Part shown: piece after piece, positions 1 through 6,482 of the stretch
Layout: each line of letters begins with the position of its first letter
Position numbering within the stretch: the stretch's first letter is position 1
Assembly: GCA_947600345.1 (NCBI GenBank)
Contig: CANQGC010000093.1
Coordinates: forward strand, 1-9,569
Source of the DNA: an uncultured Clostridia bacterium
GTDB lineage: Bacteria > Bacillota > Clostridia > Christensenellales > Aristaeellaceae
Direction of reading: 5' to 3'
DNA length: 9,569 nucleotides
Position numbers and translations under genes: made by a program
The notes under the pieces: generated by a model
Databases searched by the model: none
What the model was told of the DNA's origin: nothing
What the model saw: only the letters and a program-made list of their open reading frames with translations

Positions 1-9
1 TGGTATAAT
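1..9 (+). promoter_or_regulatory. Extended -10 promoter of the tmRNA gene
   Basis: The window opens with TGGTATAAT: a consensus TATAAT hexamer at 4-9 preceded by the TGn extension. Transcription about 7 nt downstream would begin close to the mature tmRNA 5' end at 20. Any -35 hexamer lies outside the window. The same TGGTATAAT appears in the promoter at 4368-4376, so this is a favoured housekeeping promoter form in this genome. Confidence 0.8.
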
Positions 10-19
10 AAAAATATAT

Positions 20-370
20 GGGCCCGTATTTTGGTTTCGACGGGGGTACGGAGGATCGGAGAAGCGAGCGGCAGCCCTGGACTGCCTCAACAACGGGAAC
101 TTAAATTGAACTGACAACTACGACAACGTAGCTTTCGCGGCCTAAGCCCGCGATCGTCGACCCTAAGCCTCCTGCGGCGTAGGCCATCGGCGTCATAAAG
201 GCAGGGAACCAGCCGCCTCAAGCTTTGTGGGCGGTGGGACTTGATGAAGCTACTGAAGCGAGGATCCTGTCTGCGGGAGCCCCGTGGAGGGAATGTCAAA
301 ACACAGACTGCGCTCGGAGACGCTCCGCTCATCTGACCTTCGGACAGGGGTTCGACTCCCCTCGGGTCCA
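20..370 (+). ncRNA. ssrA: Transfer-messenger RNA (tmRNA, one-piece)
   Basis: This is tmRNA, which rescues ribosomes stalled on broken mRNAs by acting first as alanyl-tRNA and then as a short template for a degradation tag. The 5' end GGGCCCG (20-26) pairs over 7 bp, with one G-U, with CGGGTCC at 363-369. A370 is the discriminator base, and CCA is not encoded. The hallmark TTTGGTTTCGACGGGG follows the 5' acceptor strand. A T-arm with 5-bp stem AGGGG/CCCCT and loop TTCGACT lies at 346-362. A tag reading frame sits near 110-145. The length of about 351 nt is normal. The GC-rich helices between 150 and 330 fit the pseudoknot region. The gene has its own promoter and terminator. Identification is secure; exact ends could move by a base or two. 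Confidence 0.96.
110..145 (+). other. tmRNA proteolysis-tag reading frame
   Basis: Within ssrA, the frame ACT GAC AAC TAC GAC AAC GTA GCT TTC GCG GCC TAA encodes TDNYDNVAFAA followed by a stop. It has the usual shape of a tag: polar and Asp/Asn-rich, ending in a small hydrophobic tail ...AA. After the non-encoded alanine from the tRNA part, the appended peptide would be A-TDNYDNVAFAA. An in-frame TGA lies directly upstream (107-109), so this frame can only be entered by resumption. The resume codon is taken as ACT, but GAC at 113 is an alternative. Most bacterial tags end in ALAA or AVAA; the FAA ending here is less common. Confidence 0.75.
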
Positions 371-384
371 TTTCAAAATATGAT

Positions 385-415
385 GCAGGCAGGTGAAACA
401 TCTGCCTGCTTTTTT
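385..415 (+). terminator. Intrinsic terminator of ssrA
   Basis: A perfect 8-bp stem GCAGGCAG (385-392) / CTGCCTGC (402-409) can extend by three more pairs around an AAA loop. It is followed at once by six T residues (410-415). It lies 14 nt after the tmRNA 3' end and 23 nt before the next start codon, so it should isolate ssrA from the downstream gene. Confidence 0.9.
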
Positions 416-438
416 AAAGAGCGAAAGGAGAATCAAGC

Positions 439-1308
439 ATGGATGATGTTTATTTTTATCATGCAAGCAAAGAAGGACTTCGATTGCTTCGGAAGGCGAC
501 GACAGAGGAGCAAAAATGGTATCGTGCATTAGCGCATGATTTGAATTTCTTCCAAATGAATGTAGATCGGTTTGAGAGAGTTCATGATACATTGGATAAG
601 CTTAGAGAAGCATTGCAGCCCTCCACACAAAGCAACGGCCGTTTAGAGCGGGAACTGAAAAGCGATGTAGCTAATTTCCTTTATGCTTTTAATGAATTTC
701 AGGATCATTGGAAAAGATATATTGTTAAACGCTTCGGCAAGAAGTCGGATTACTATTCTTATTACGAGGAGCTGATAAATAATGCATCTGCATCATGTGA
801 TGAATATGCAATTACACATGCGTTGCGAAATTTCCAACATGCTGGTGATGTTTTAGGGCGGGTGAGTTCTTCTCTGGGCAAGCCGACGCGCATATTTGCA
901 AATCGCGACTGGTTATTGAGCATCGGAAATTTCGAAAAAGAAAAAGAAAACAAGATACGAATCAGCAAGCAACCAGAATACATAGAGTTGCTTCCGCTTT
1001 TTGAAGTCGCAGCGAAACAGTTGGAGAGAATTGAAATGAGGCTTATGTTTTATGACGTAACACCGGAATTGGAGAACAGGGCGATACAAGCGCTCGAATT
1101 TAGAGAAAAGTTGTGTGGCGGAGACGGTGCATTGATACTCGGAGAAATGGTAGATGAGGAAGGAAACTCGCTTGAAACAGAAGGGGCGTTCTCCCGACAT
1201 GCGCAGAATCATGGGAAATGCACGTTGCTTTATGAAAATGAAATTCCATGGGGAATCTGCAAATTGTTAAAAGCATTTCAAGGGACTGATTATAAACATA
1301 TTCCCTGA
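439..1308 (+). CDS. Unknown AT-rich gene, possible HEPN-like protein
   Basis: I do not recognise this 289-residue protein. It starts at ATG 439 with AAAGGAG (424-430) 8 nt upstream and reads without interruption to TGA. It appears soluble: no signal peptide, no membrane segment, rich in charged helical segments (for example residues 20-60, 70-135 and 180-225). Residues 128-134 read ALRNFQH, containing R130-N131-xx-H134. This resembles the R-N-x-x-H signature of HEPN-type RNase or toxin-like proteins, where an Arg and a His lie a few residues apart on one helix, and a 'RDWLLS' stretch follows about 25 residues later. That is a resemblance from memory, not proof. Base composition is strikingly different from the other genes: two sampled 60-base lines (541-600 and 1021-1080) are about 33% and 40% GC, while the other genes are visibly GC-rich. 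Its position just after ssrA suggests acquisition by transfer. No own promoter is clear in the 23 nt after the ssrA terminator. Confidence 0.85.
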   Translation: MDDVYFYHASKEGLRLLRKATTEEQKWYRALAHDLNFFQMNVDRFERVHDTLDKLREALQPSTQSNGRLERELKSDVANFLYAFNEFQDHWKRYIVKRFGKKSDYYSYYEELINNASASCDEYAITHALRNFQHAGDVLGRVSSSLGKPTRIFANRDWLLSIGNFEKEKENKIRISKQPEYIELLPLFEVAAKQLERIEMRLMFYDVTPELENRAIQALEFREKLCGGDGALILGEMVDEEGNSLETEGAFSRHAQNHGKCTLLYENEIPWGICKLLKAFQGTDYKHIP

Positions 1309-1322
1309 AGAATCACAGGTGG

Positions 1323-1352
1323 GACAAACCGATAGCGTGAATCCGTTTTGTC
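1323..1352. terminator. Weak hairpin after the 439-1308 gene
   Basis: GACAAACCG (1323-1331) can pair with CGTTTTGTC (1344-1352), with one C-T mismatch and a 12-nt loop. It lies 15 nt after the stop of the unknown gene and could serve as its terminator, but there is no clear T-run behind it, so this is tentative. Confidence 0.3.
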
Positions 1353-1363
1353 GAACATGAGAA

Positions 1364-1469
1364 GAAATCCAGCCCACAATCTACGGGCAGGATTTCGTCG
1401 CTTCGCACTATGGTTTCTGTAGAAGCGCAACGCAGGACTTTGGGCCCATAATCTACGGGCCCAAAGTCC
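1364..1469. repeat. Paired hairpins with conserved 9-nt loops
   Basis: The gene-free stretch 1309-1525 holds two related hairpins. The first has stem GAAATCC-A-GCCC (1364-1375) with GGGC-A-GGATTTC (1385-1396), interrupted by one A-A mismatch; its loop is ACAATCTAC. The second has a perfect 13-bp stem, GGACTTTGGGCCC (1435-1447) with GGGCCCAAAGTCC (1457-1469); its loop is ATAATCTAC. Both are followed by CGTCGC. The loops match at 8 of 9 bases, while the outer stems differ in sequence yet stay self-complementary. A third small hairpin, CGCTTC (1399-1404) / GAAGCG (1422-1427), lies between them. The second hairpin sits between convergent genes and might help end transcription from GH78, but it lacks a T-run. 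The rest of the stretch, up to 1525, is a C-rich run with no other feature that I can see. Confidence 0.75.
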
Positions 1470-1525
1470 GTCGCCCATGCGCGGCAGCAGCTGGCCGGCG
1501 GCCCCGCCGCCCGCCGCCCCGCCGC

Positions 1526-4186
1526 CTAGAAGTCGGGGCGGACGTCGGCGGGGATGGGGCGGGCGATGGTTTCGCCGCTGGGTTTGTAGCGGTAGCGCCA
1601 ATGGCCGCTGCCGCGAATGAGAGGGGCGACGGAGCCGAGCCGATCGCCGTTTTCCCAGACCTCCGCGCCCTCCGCGTCCGGAAGCACGATCTCGGCGGTG
1701 GTATTGAAGGGGATTTCGAAATCCAGCTCAATGCCCTCGCCGGTCAGCCGCCACGCGCTGGCCAGCCGGCCGTACGGGGTCTCCACCGAGGCGCTCGCAT
1801 GCCCGAGATGGCTGTCCGGCATCGGCCGCAACAGGCTCCGCTTGTAGCCCGGCTCGGCGGGATTGATGCCCGCCACCCAGCGGTATAGCCACTCGCAAAT
1901 CGCGCCAAAGGCATAGTGGTTCAGGGAATTCATGCCCGCCGGGCCGAAGCTCCCGTCCGGACGCACCGAGTTCCAGCGCTCCCACATGGTCGTCGCGCCC
2001 ATGCTCACCTCGTAGAGCCAGCTCGGACACTCCGTCTGCAATAGCAACGCGTAGGCATACTCGTTCTTCCCGCTCCCCGATAGCGCCGGGCACAGGCACG
2101 GCGTGCCCAGGAATCCGGTGCTCAGCTTCATGCCGTCCGCGCGAATCCGCTCCGCCAAGCGCTCCGCCGTCACCGCCCGATCCTCCGGTTTCAGTAGGTC
2201 AAAGTGCAGCGCGATGGTCTGCGCGGTCTGCGTCAGGCTCACCACGCGCCCGCCGGGCGTGACATACTCCCTGCGGAAGGCCTCCGCCACGCGCGCATGC
2301 AGCGCGCCGTAGTGCGCCGCATCCTCCTTGCGCCCCAGCGCCTCCGCCGCCTGGGACATGATCCGCGCCGAGAGGGCATAGTAGGCGGTGGCGATCAGGT
2401 CCGTGGGCGTCAGGCCGAACCAGTTGTCCGGATCCCGGGTGTCCTGGGCCAGCCAGTCGCCGATGTGGAAGCCGCCGAAGCGATCCTCGCCCCGGACGTC
2501 ACGATCGTGCATGTAGTCGACCCAGGCCTTCATGGAATCGTACTGGGCCTCCAGTATGGCCGCGTCGCCATACTGCATGTACATGGTCCAGGGAATGATC
2601 AGCGCGGCGTCCGCCCAGCCGGTGGTGGGGAACTGCCAGATGCCGGTATCGCGCAGTATGTTGGGCACCACGCAGGGCACGAAGCCGTCCTTGCGCTGCT
2701 CGATCCATAGATCGCGCAGATACTTCCGATAGAAGGCGTCCGTGGCCATATTCATGCTCGCCGTGCAGCAGAACACCTGGGCGTCGCCGGTCCAGCCCAG
2801 CCGCTCGTCCCGCTGGGGACAGTCCGTGGGCACATCCACGAAGTTCGACTTCTGGCTCCACAGCGCGTTCTCGAACAGCCGGTTGACCCGGGGATCGGAG
2901 CACTCGAAGCGCCCGATGCGGCGCATGTCCGAGTAGATGGCCTCGGCGGTGAAGCGACTCGGGTCGATCTCCCCCGGCCAGCCCGAGACCTTCACGTAGC
3001 GGAAGCCAAAGAAGCTGAAGCTGGGGCGGTAGACCCGGGGCCTGCCGTCGCTGACGTAGCGAATCTCCGCCAGCGCCGTGCGCATGTTCTCGCGGTAGAA
3101 GTTGCCGTCCCGGTCCAGCGCCTCGCCGAACTGGAGCAGGATCTCCGCGCCCTCGGGGGCGTCGAACTCCACGCGCAGGAGCCCCGCCAGGTTCTGGCCG
3201 AAGTCCAGCACCCGCTCGCCCGCGGGCGTGCGCAGCAGCGCCACGGGCTTCAGGCGCTCGTGAAGCTTCACCGGCACGCTCAGCCGCGCGGTGAGCAGCG
3301 CCATATCCATGTCCACGAGGCGGGCGCTCTCCCAGCCGGAGGCGTCAAACTCCGGCGCGCACCAATCGTCCACGATCCGCCGGCCGTCGAACACCTCGCC
3401 ATCGTAGATCTCCGCCCGCAGCCACGGGCTCCGGCTCGCCTTCCAATCCTCGCCGGTGGCGAACACCTCCTCCGTGCCGTCCGCGTACTCGATTCGAAGC
3501 TCGCAGATGAAGGCCAGCCGGTCGCCGTAGATGTCGCGCCGGTCGCCAAAGCGCGCGCGAATCTCCGGCCAGTTCACGCGGCCCTTGTAGTAGCCGTTGC
3601 CCAGCTGGCAGCCCAGGGCGTTCGCGCCGGGGCGCAGCAGATCGGTCACGTCGTAGGTCTGGTACTGGAGCCAGCTGTCGTAGGCGTTGAAGCCGGGGGT
3701 CAGGTACTCGTCGCCCACGCGCGCGCCGTTCAGGTACATCGCGTATAGCCCCACGCCGCAGGCGTAGGCCCGGGCCCGCCGCACGGGCCTGGCGACGTGG
3801 AAGCCGCCGCGCAGCTGGGGAAGCTCCCGATCCCAGCCGATCCACTTCGCCGCCCAGGGCTCGCCGCACTTCGCGCTCTCAAACCACGCGGCGTCGGACC
3901 AGCCGGAGGGGGTTCCGTCCTGATCCCAGACGCGCACGCGCCAGAAGTAGCGCGTGCGGGGCGCGCACTGAAAGCCCACGCGCACGCCCGCGCTCAGGCC
4001 GGAGGAGACTCTGCCGGTGTCGAGGATGGGAGCATCGAAGCCCGCGTCCTTCGCGATCTGAAGCTGGTAGGCGCTCTGGCAGCCGTTCACCGCGTCGCAG
4101 GCCGTCACCCAGCCGAAGGACGGGTTCTGAAGGTCGTAACCCAGGGGATCGACCATGTAGTCGCAGGTCAGATTTCCGATTCGCAA
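1526..4186 (-). CDS. Alpha-L-rhamnosidase, family GH78
   Basis: This enzyme releases terminal alpha-L-rhamnose from plant or microbial glycosides and oligosaccharides by an inverting mechanism. The protein is 886 residues from the chosen TTG start, typical for bacterial GH78. Domains, from family knowledge: Ig/Fn3-like N-terminus (about 1-105), Bac_rhamnosid_N beta-sandwich (about 130-300), second beta domain (about 310-420), (alpha/alpha)6 catalytic barrel (about 425-770) and C-terminal beta domain (to about 850). The signature DCPQRDERLGWTGD spans 455-468, with E461 the likely general acid in the D-x3-R-D-E motif. E765, in SLNHYAFGAICEWLY, is the likely general base. WERW (735-738) is another GH78 hallmark. 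There is no signal peptide, so it acts in the cytoplasm on imported sugars. Start choice: TTG at 4186 has GGAAGGGG 8 nt upstream and gives the usual MRIGNLTCDYMVDPLG opening. An in-frame TTG at 4222 lacks a ribosome site and lies at about the predicted transcript start. The gene stands alone, divergent from the operon at 4408, with no transporter or regulator beside it. Confidence 0.95.
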   Translation of the reverse strand: MRIGNLTCDYMVDPLGYDLQNPSFGWVTACDAVNGCQSAYQLQIAKDAGFDAPILDTGRVSSGLSAGVRVGFQCAPRTRYFWRVRVWDQDGTPSGWSDAAWFESAKCGEPWAAKWIGWDRELPQLRGGFHVARPVRRARAYACGVGLYAMYLNGARVGDEYLTPGFNAYDSWLQYQTYDVTDLLRPGANALGCQLGNGYYKGRVNWPEIRARFGDRRDIYGDRLAFICELRIEYADGTEEVFATGEDWKASRSPWLRAEIYDGEVFDGRRIVDDWCAPEFDASGWESARLVDMDMALLTARLSVPVKLHERLKPVALLRTPAGERVLDFGQNLAGLLRVEFDAPEGAEILLQFGEALDRDGNFYRENMRTALAEIRYVSDGRPRVYRPSFSFFGFRYVKVSGWPGEIDPSRFTAEAIYSDMRRIGRFECSDPRVNRLFENALWSQKSNFVDVPTDCPQRDERLGWTGDAQVFCCTASMNMATDAFYRKYLRDLWIEQRKDGFVPCVVPNILRDTGIWQFPTTGWADAALIIPWTMYMQYGDAAILEAQYDSMKAWVDYMHDRDVRGEDRFGGFHIGDWLAQDTRDPDNWFGLTPTDLIATAYYALSARIMSQAAEALGRKEDAAHYGALHARVAEAFRREYVTPGGRVVSLTQTAQTIALHFDLLKPEDRAVTAERLAERIRADGMKLSTGFLGTPCLCPALSGSGKNEYAYALLLQTECPSWLYEVSMGATTMWERWNSVRPDGSFGPAGMNSLNHYAFGAICEWLYRWVAGINPAEPGYKRSLLRPMPDSHLGHASASVETPYGRLASAWRLTGEGIELDFEIPFNTTAEIVLPDAEGAEVWENGDRLGSVAPLIRGSGHWRYRYKPSGETIARPIPADVRPDF

Positions 4187-4231
4187 GTTGCATTCCCCTT
4201 CCGTGACGTGTGTGCCGTTCAAACCGGCACC

Positions 4232-4237
4232 ATTCTA
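4232..4237 (-). promoter_or_regulatory. Possible -10 box of the rhamnosidase gene
   Basis: On the minus strand the sequence reads TAGAAT, one mismatch from TATAAT, about 46 nt upstream of the chosen TTG start. No convincing -35 is seen 16-18 nt further upstream. The assignment rests on the hexamer and its position in the divergent intergenic region. A start near 4225 would exclude the in-frame TTG at 4222 as initiation codon. Confidence 0.3.
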
Positions 4238-4347
4238 TCACGCCTTCGGCACATTCCGCGAGAAGCGCGCTTTAAATGTGTATGAAGAAAGGGCGCGGCA
4301 CCCGACCGGAACGGATGCCGAAGCCCGGCGCTTTTTCGCCGCGGCAC

Positions 4348-4376
4348 TTGTCGAACGCGGGCGGGAATGGTATAAT
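4348..4376 (+). promoter_or_regulatory. Sigma-A promoter of the DUF523-aldolase operon
   Basis: TTGTCG (4348-4353) and a perfect TATAAT (4371-4376) are separated by exactly 17 nt. The -10 carries the TGn extension (TGG at 4368-4370). Transcription should begin near 4383, about 25 nt before the ATG at 4408. This is the clearest complete promoter in the window. Confidence 0.85.
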
Positions 4377-4407
4377 GGGGAGGAACGCCTGCGAGGAGGG
4401 AAGCGCG

Positions 4408-4875
4408 ATGCGGCCGAGGATCCTTGTCAGCGCCTGCCTGCTGGGCGCGCGCTGCCGCTACGACGGCGGTGGGAACGCGATTCCCGAACTGGCGGAGCTG
4501 ATGCAGAGGTGCGAGCTGATCCCCGCCTGCCCGGAGCAGCTGGGCGGCCTGCCCACGCCGAGGGCGCCCTCGGAGCGCGTGGGGGAGCGAATCCTGACGC
4601 GGGACGGCGCGGACGTGACCGCCGCCTTCCTGCGCGGCGCCGCCGAGGCCTGCGCGCTGGCGGAGCGCTTCGGGGCGAGGATTGCGCTGCTCAAGGAGCG
4701 CAGCCCGTCCTGCGGCTGCGGAAGCATCTACGACGGAAGCTTTCGCGGCAGGCTCATCCCCGGCGACGGCGCGACGGCGGAGGCGCTCAGGGCGCGCGGC
4801 GTGGAGATCTACGGCGAGAGCCGCGCGCGGGAACTGATCGAACGACTCGGAAGGGAGTGCGACGGCGACATATGA
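4408..4875 (+). CDS. DUF523 family protein (TudS/YbbK-like)
   Basis: This 155-residue protein belongs to DUF523. Recognisable blocks are SACLLGARCRYDGGGN (8-23), ACPEQLGGLPTPRAPSE (40-56), a GADVTAAFLRGA segment (67-78) and LLKERSPSCGCGSIYDGSF (94-112). Characterised DUF523 members include TudS, a desulfidase that removes sulfur from thiouracil using a [4Fe-4S] cluster held by three conserved cysteines. The candidates here are C10, C41 and C102. Whether this member has that activity is inference; other roles in sulfur or thionucleobase salvage are possible. The start at ATG 4408 is fixed by GAGGAGGG at 4393-4400, 7 nt upstream; an upstream in-frame ATG at 4276 precedes the promoter and is rejected. 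The stop overlaps the next start in ATGA (4872-4875), so the two genes are translationally coupled. The protein is cytoplasmic, with no membrane segment. Confidence 0.92.
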   Translation: MRPRILVSACLLGARCRYDGGGNAIPELAELMQRCELIPACPEQLGGLPTPRAPSERVGERILTRDGADVTAAFLRGAAEACALAERFGARIALLKERSPSCGCGSIYDGSFRGRLIPGDGATAEALRARGVEIYGESRARELIERLGRECDGDI

Positions 4876-5915
4876 AGCGATTCAATTGCGACTACCAGGA
4901 GGCGGCGCATCCGCGCATACTGGTGCGCCTGGCGCGAACCAACATGGATCAGATGCCGGGCTACGGCGAGGACGAGGTCTGCGACGCCGCCCGGGCGCGC
5001 ATCCGCGCGCTCTGCGCGGCCCCGGAGGCGGACGTGCAGTTCCTGGTGGGCGGCACGCAGGCGAACTTCACGCTGCTGGCGGCGGCGCTGCGCAGCTACC
5101 AGGGCGTGCTGGCGGCCCAGACGGCGCACATCGCCGTGCACGAGACCGGCGCGGTGGAGGCCACCGGCCATAAGGTGCTGACCCTGCCGCCGGAGGACGG
5201 CAAGATCACCGCGGCCCAGGTGGACGCGGCCTGCGCGGCCCACTACGCCGACGAGGCCCACGAGCACATGGTGATGCCCAAGGCGGTCTACATCTCCCAA
5301 GCCACGGAGCTGGGCACGATCTACTCCCGCGCGGAGCTCGAGGCGATGCGGGCGGTCTGCGATCGGTGGCAGCTCTACCTCTACGTGGACGGGGCGCGGC
5401 TGGGCTACGCGATGGCGGCGGAGGGCTGCGACGTGGACCTGCCCGCGCTGGCGAGGCTCGCGGACGCCTTCTACATCGGCGGCACCAAGCAGGGCGCGCT
5501 CTTCGGCGAGGCGATGGTGATCCGGAACGACGCGCTCAAGCGCGACTTCCGCTACGTGATCAAGCAGAAGGGCGGCATGCTGGCCAAGGGCTGGCTGCTG
5601 GGCATGCAGTTTGACGAGCTGCTCCGGGACGACCTCTACTTCGAGCTCTCCCGCCACGCCGTGCGGCTGGCGATGAAGCTCAGGGCGGCGCTGACGGAGA
5701 TGGGCGTGCCCTTCCTGCTGGATAGCCCCACGAACCAGCAGTTTCCGATCCTGCCCGATGTGGTGCTCGCGGAGCTGGGGAGGGAGTTCAGCTACTCCTA
5801 CCAGTGCCGCGTGGACGAAAGCCATAGCGCCGTGCGGCTGTGCACGAGCTGGGCGACGACAGAGGAGGACCTGGACGCGCTGATCGAGGAGCTCTGGCGG
5901 CTGCTGGTTCAATGA
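4872..5915 (+). CDS. ltaE: Low-specificity L-threonine aldolase (PLP enzyme)
   Basis: This 347-residue, fold-type I pyridoxal-phosphate enzyme cleaves L-threonine or allo-threonine to glycine and acetaldehyde (beta-eliminating lyase/threonine aldolase family). GGTQANF (60-66) is the phosphate-binding loop, HETGA (90-94) supplies the ring-stacking His, YVDGARLGYA (171-180) holds the D173 that contacts the PLP nitrogen, and YIGGTKQGALFGEA (201-214) contains the Schiff-base lysine K206. R322 in VRLCTSWATT probably binds the substrate carboxylate. Length is normal. The start ATG overlaps the DUF523 stop by 4 nt; the nearest purine-rich site, AAGGGAG (4851-4857), lies 14 nt upstream, so initiation probably relies on coupling. 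The same reading frame stays open back to 4188, but that portion crosses the promoter and DUF523 gene and has no aldolase similarity. The symbol is given by family; related enzymes act on other beta-hydroxy amino acids, so exact substrate is unproven. Confidence 0.93.
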   Translation: MKRFNCDYQEAAHPRILVRLARTNMDQMPGYGEDEVCDAARARIRALCAAPEADVQFLVGGTQANFTLLAAALRSYQGVLAAQTAHIAVHETGAVEATGHKVLTLPPEDGKITAAQVDAACAAHYADEAHEHMVMPKAVYISQATELGTIYSRAELEAMRAVCDRWQLYLYVDGARLGYAMAAEGCDVDLPALARLADAFYIGGTKQGALFGEAMVIRNDALKRDFRYVIKQKGGMLAKGWLLGMQFDELLRDDLYFELSRHAVRLAMKLRAALTEMGVPFLLDSPTNQQFPILPDVVLAELGREFSYSYQCRVDESHSAVRLCTSWATTEEDLDALIEELWRLLVQ

Positions 5916-5946
5916 GTATAGGGGGCGTATCGAAGGAGTAGGAGAG

Positions 5947-5967
5947 GAACGGCCTGACGCCGTCCCC
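5947..5967 (+). terminator. Short hairpin after ltaE, possible terminator
   Basis: ACGGC (5949-5953) pairs with GCCGT (5959-5963), extended by two G-C pairs beyond one mismatch, with loop CTGAC. It lies 31 nt after the aldolase stop and directly abuts the palindromic element. There is no T-run. Its ACGGCCTGACG core and following CGTCCCCC are shared with the hairpin at 8071-8097. Confidence 0.35.
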
Positions 5968-6003
5968 CAGAAGGGAGAATCCAAGGAACCTCAGGTTCCT
6001 TGG
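5965..6003 (+). repeat. Left terminal inverted repeat of the element
   Basis: The sequence CCCCAGAAGGGAGAAT followed by a 23-nt palindrome (arms CCAAGGAACCT / AGGTTCCTTGG around a single C at 5992) is repeated in inverted form at 6834-6872 with one mismatch, at the palindrome's central base. The palindrome half also matches 6676-6698 exactly in inverse orientation. Confidence 0.9.
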
Positions 6004-6011
6004 CAGAGATC

Positions 6012-6034
6012 CTTAAGGGACAGAGTCCCTTAAG
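6012..6034 (+). repeat. CTTAAG hairpin, copy 1
   Basis: Perfect 10-bp arms CTTAAGGGAC (6012-6021) and GTCCCTTAAG (6025-6034) enclose loop AGA. Related hairpins occur at 6645-6667 (same arms, loop GCT) and 6803-6825 (arms CTTAAGAGGC / GCCTCTTAAG, loop TTT). The third copy has changed on both arms so that pairing is kept. Confidence 0.9.
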
Positions 6035-6035
6035 C

Positions 6036-6095
6036 AGGTCTGGGCGGAGCCCAGGCGGGTCTGGGCGGAGCCTAGCGGGTTCGGGCGGAGCCCGA
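6036..6095 (+). repeat. Three tandem 20-21-nt hairpin repeats
   Basis: Three consecutive units each contain a hairpin with loop GGA: CTGGGC/GCCCAG (6040-6054), CTGGGC/GCCTAG with one G-U pair (6061-6075) and TCGGGC/GCCCGA (6081-6095). Spacing is 21 then 20 nt. The matching position in the right arms (6625-6639 and 6783-6797) has only one such hairpin, with loop GCT. Confidence 0.85.
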
Positions 6096-6113
6096 CGTAC
6101 TCCCGTATCCCCA

Positions 6114-6192
6114 GCGGCCCGCGGTGTCAAGCCAAAGATTTGGCAAAGCACACTAGCGTTTCTTCGCCTCCATACCGCGGGCCGCCGGCGGC
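6114..6192 (+). repeat. Internal 79-bp arm, left copy
   Basis: This segment and 6483-6561 are inverted copies of exactly equal length. The outer 12 bp (GCGGCCCGCGGT, 6114-6125) and inner 23 bp (6170-6192) match perfectly in inverse orientation, while the middle has diverged apart from short matches such as CCAAAG. The two ends of the segment are also inverted relative to each other, and a small palindrome GCCAAA-GA-TTTGGC lies at 6131-6144. Confidence 0.85.
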
Positions 6193-6196
6193 GCGC

Positions 6197-6234
6197 CTTT
6201 TATGAGGGGAAGCGCAGCTTCCCCGATTTAAAAG
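6197..6234 (+). repeat. Two-tier hairpin inside the element
   Basis: Outer arms CTTTTA (6197-6202) and TAAAAG (6229-6234) enclose a perfect 8-bp stem GGGGAAGC (6206-6213) / GCTTCCCC (6217-6224) with loop GCA. Its mirror position in the right half is occupied by a different hairpin, GGCTTGGG (6449-6456) / CCCAAGCC (6467-6474), so structure at this place is kept while sequence differs. Confidence 0.8.
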
Positions 6235-6412
6235 TAGCCGCCACTAACTCTCTAACGTTTCGTTTCGAATGCCAGCAAGCGCTCGGCATCCAAACGACAA
6301 CGCATCAACAAGACCTGCACCCCAACATTGGCAAACTCATGCCATTGCTGGAGGGCAGGTCTCGTTCTATGACAGTTTGGATCACCCTTGCTTTGCCGGA
6401 AGCTTGCATGTA

Positions 6413-6427
6413 GCAGGCTTCGCCTGC
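6413..6427 (+). repeat. Small triplet-loop hairpin
   Basis: GCAGGC (6413-6418) and GCCTGC (6422-6427) pair around TTC. It directly precedes the inverted GAGTTAGTGGCGG arm (6428-6440). No counterpart is visible in the left half, so it is probably a later insertion or local rearrangement. Confidence 0.7.
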
Positions 6428-6482
6428 GAGTTAGTGGCGGACTCCCTCGGCTTGGGTCGCTGCGCTCCCAAGCCAAGGTGTC

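Noticed and set aside
340..1525. Integrated island bounded by ssrA attachment sites
   Set aside because: No second copy of the ssrA 3' end (GGGGTTCGACTCCCCTCGGG) is visible downstream and no integrase lies in the window, so island boundaries cannot be defined.
1499..1525. Possible G-quadruplex on the minus strand after GH78
   Set aside because: Only three G-runs of three or more are present with mixed GG runs between; in DNA this GC-rich that is weak evidence.
1290..1601. Minus-strand open frame after the rhamnosidase
   Set aside because: It overlaps the gene end, runs through the hairpin repeats and consists of low-complexity Arg/Gly/Pro/Ala residues.
4188..4871. In-frame upstream extension of the aldolase to 575 residues
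   Set aside because: It crosses the operon promoter and the whole DUF523 gene in another frame, has Arg/Ala/Gly-rich shadow composition, and the aldolase family begins at the ATG at 4872.
4809..5984. Long minus-strand open frame (391 codons) opposite the aldolase
   Set aside because: It mirrors the codon pattern of the real gene in GC-rich DNA, is rich in Arg/His/Pro/Leu, and shows no recognisable domain or ribosome site.
6036..6095. Short tandem repeats considered as a CRISPR array
   Set aside because: Units are 20-21 nt with no spacers of constant length, only three copies, and no cas gene is present.
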